Positions 30,258-30,388 of a DNA stretch of 30,388 nucleotides are shown piece after piece (position 1 is the stretch's first letter; each line of letters opens with the position of its first letter). The stretch is from GCA-2730975 sp964576585. Lineage in GTDB: Bacteria; Verrucomicrobiota; Verrucomicrobiia; Opitutales; Seribacteraceae. The DNA lies in the NCBI GenBank assembly GCA_964576585.1, contig CAZNWO010000025.1, positions 1-30,388 on the forward strand. Reading direction: 5' to 3'. The notes under the pieces were generated by a model. The model was not told the origin of the DNA. It saw nothing but the letters and a program-made list of their open reading frames with translations, and searched no databases. The translations under genes were made by a program, and so were the position numbers.

Positions 30258-30286
30258 TATAACGATTCATCGGGTCGGATGGATCA
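30258..30286 (-). promoter_or_regulatory. ECF-type promoter of the small membrane gene
   Basis: Minus strand TGATCC (30286-30281), 14 bp, then ATCGTTATA (30266-30258). ATCGT stands at exactly the same distance as in the sigma-operon promoter. The predicted start near 30251 leaves a leader of about 40 nt. A second TGATC lies 15 bp further upstream and may be accidental. Confidence 0.65.
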
Positions 30287-30388
30287 TTCGCAGGTCGATC
30301 ATTTTTGATTTTGTCTTATTATAAATTCCTTCGGGATGTCTGGCAGCCTATTTCTTATTTCCTGTCTTGCGTGGTTTTTTCTTCTCCC

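Overview
The window (roughly balanced GC, no rRNA, tRNA, CRISPR or insertion sequence seen) looks like part of a chromosome scaffold from a Verrucomicrobiota-like bacterium. The pointers are a secreted DUF1552 / DUF4838 / SMP-30 set, two PQQ-type beta-propeller proteins of the 'WPxxRG' kind, and a DUF6268 outer-membrane barrel; these families are common in Planctomycetes and Verrucomicrobia. This assignment is from recall of family distribution, not a search. The sequence comes from a draft assembly: a 100-N gap at 5384-5483 is flanked by the same 55 bp on both sides and splits a DUF1552 gene artificially.

Layout. (1) 1-6262, minus strand: a four-gene cluster of exported proteins (Tat-exported DUF1552, unknown secreted protein, DUF4838, SMP-30/gluconolactonase-like, cut by the window edge). 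(2) 6475-8131, plus strand: O-acetylhomoserine sulfhydrylase and a small membrane protein, convergent with a DUF805-like/SRPBCC fusion. (3) 9587-19057, minus strand: a tightly packed operon starting with a primary-type alternative sigma factor, then acyl-lipid desaturase, COG2907 flavoprotein, DUF1365, a CFA-synthase-family methyltransferase, DUF2878, DUF1295, a second CFA-family methyltransferase, a PQQ-like propeller and a class I amidotransferase. (4) 19227-21402, minus strand: SDR-like protein and DNA photolyase. (5) 21487-23297, plus strand: umuDC translesion polymerase. (6) 23244-27278, minus strand: DUF6268 barrel, AlkB, SOUL haem-binding protein, exported glutathione peroxidase, PQQ-like lipoprotein. 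(7) 27340-27795, plus strand: a COG4276-type SRPBCC protein. (8) 27842-30211, minus strand: small membrane protein, terminator, ECF sigma factor, and a 417-residue soluble candidate anti-sigma factor with seven cysteines in its C-terminal half.

Main reading. Regions 3-8 resemble the photooxidative (singlet-oxygen) stress regulon controlled by RpoE-ChrR in Rhodobacter: photolyase, SDR, COG2907 flavoprotein, DUF1365, CFA-family methyltransferase, DUF2878, DUF1295 and SRPBCC genes travel together in many Proteobacteria, and part of that set makes methylated furan fatty acids. Here the set carries its own desaturase, a second methyltransferase and a second sigma factor. The sensor protein next to the ECF sigma factor is not a recognisable ChrR. 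Three promoters share a TGATC(C/T) box followed 16 bases later by CG, closely like the RpoE (-35 TGATCC) element: upstream of the SDR-photolyase operon, of the sigma-lipid operon, and of the small gene in front of the ECF gene. In the first two the CG lies exactly 13 nt before the A of an ATG, suggesting leaderless mRNAs. The working model (inference) is a light/ROS-sensing ECF sigma / unconventional anti-sigma pair that switches on a second sigma factor together with membrane-lipid modification, peroxide and haem handling, and DNA repair (photolyase, with AlkB and Pol V nearby).

No gene-free stretch exceeds 300 bases.
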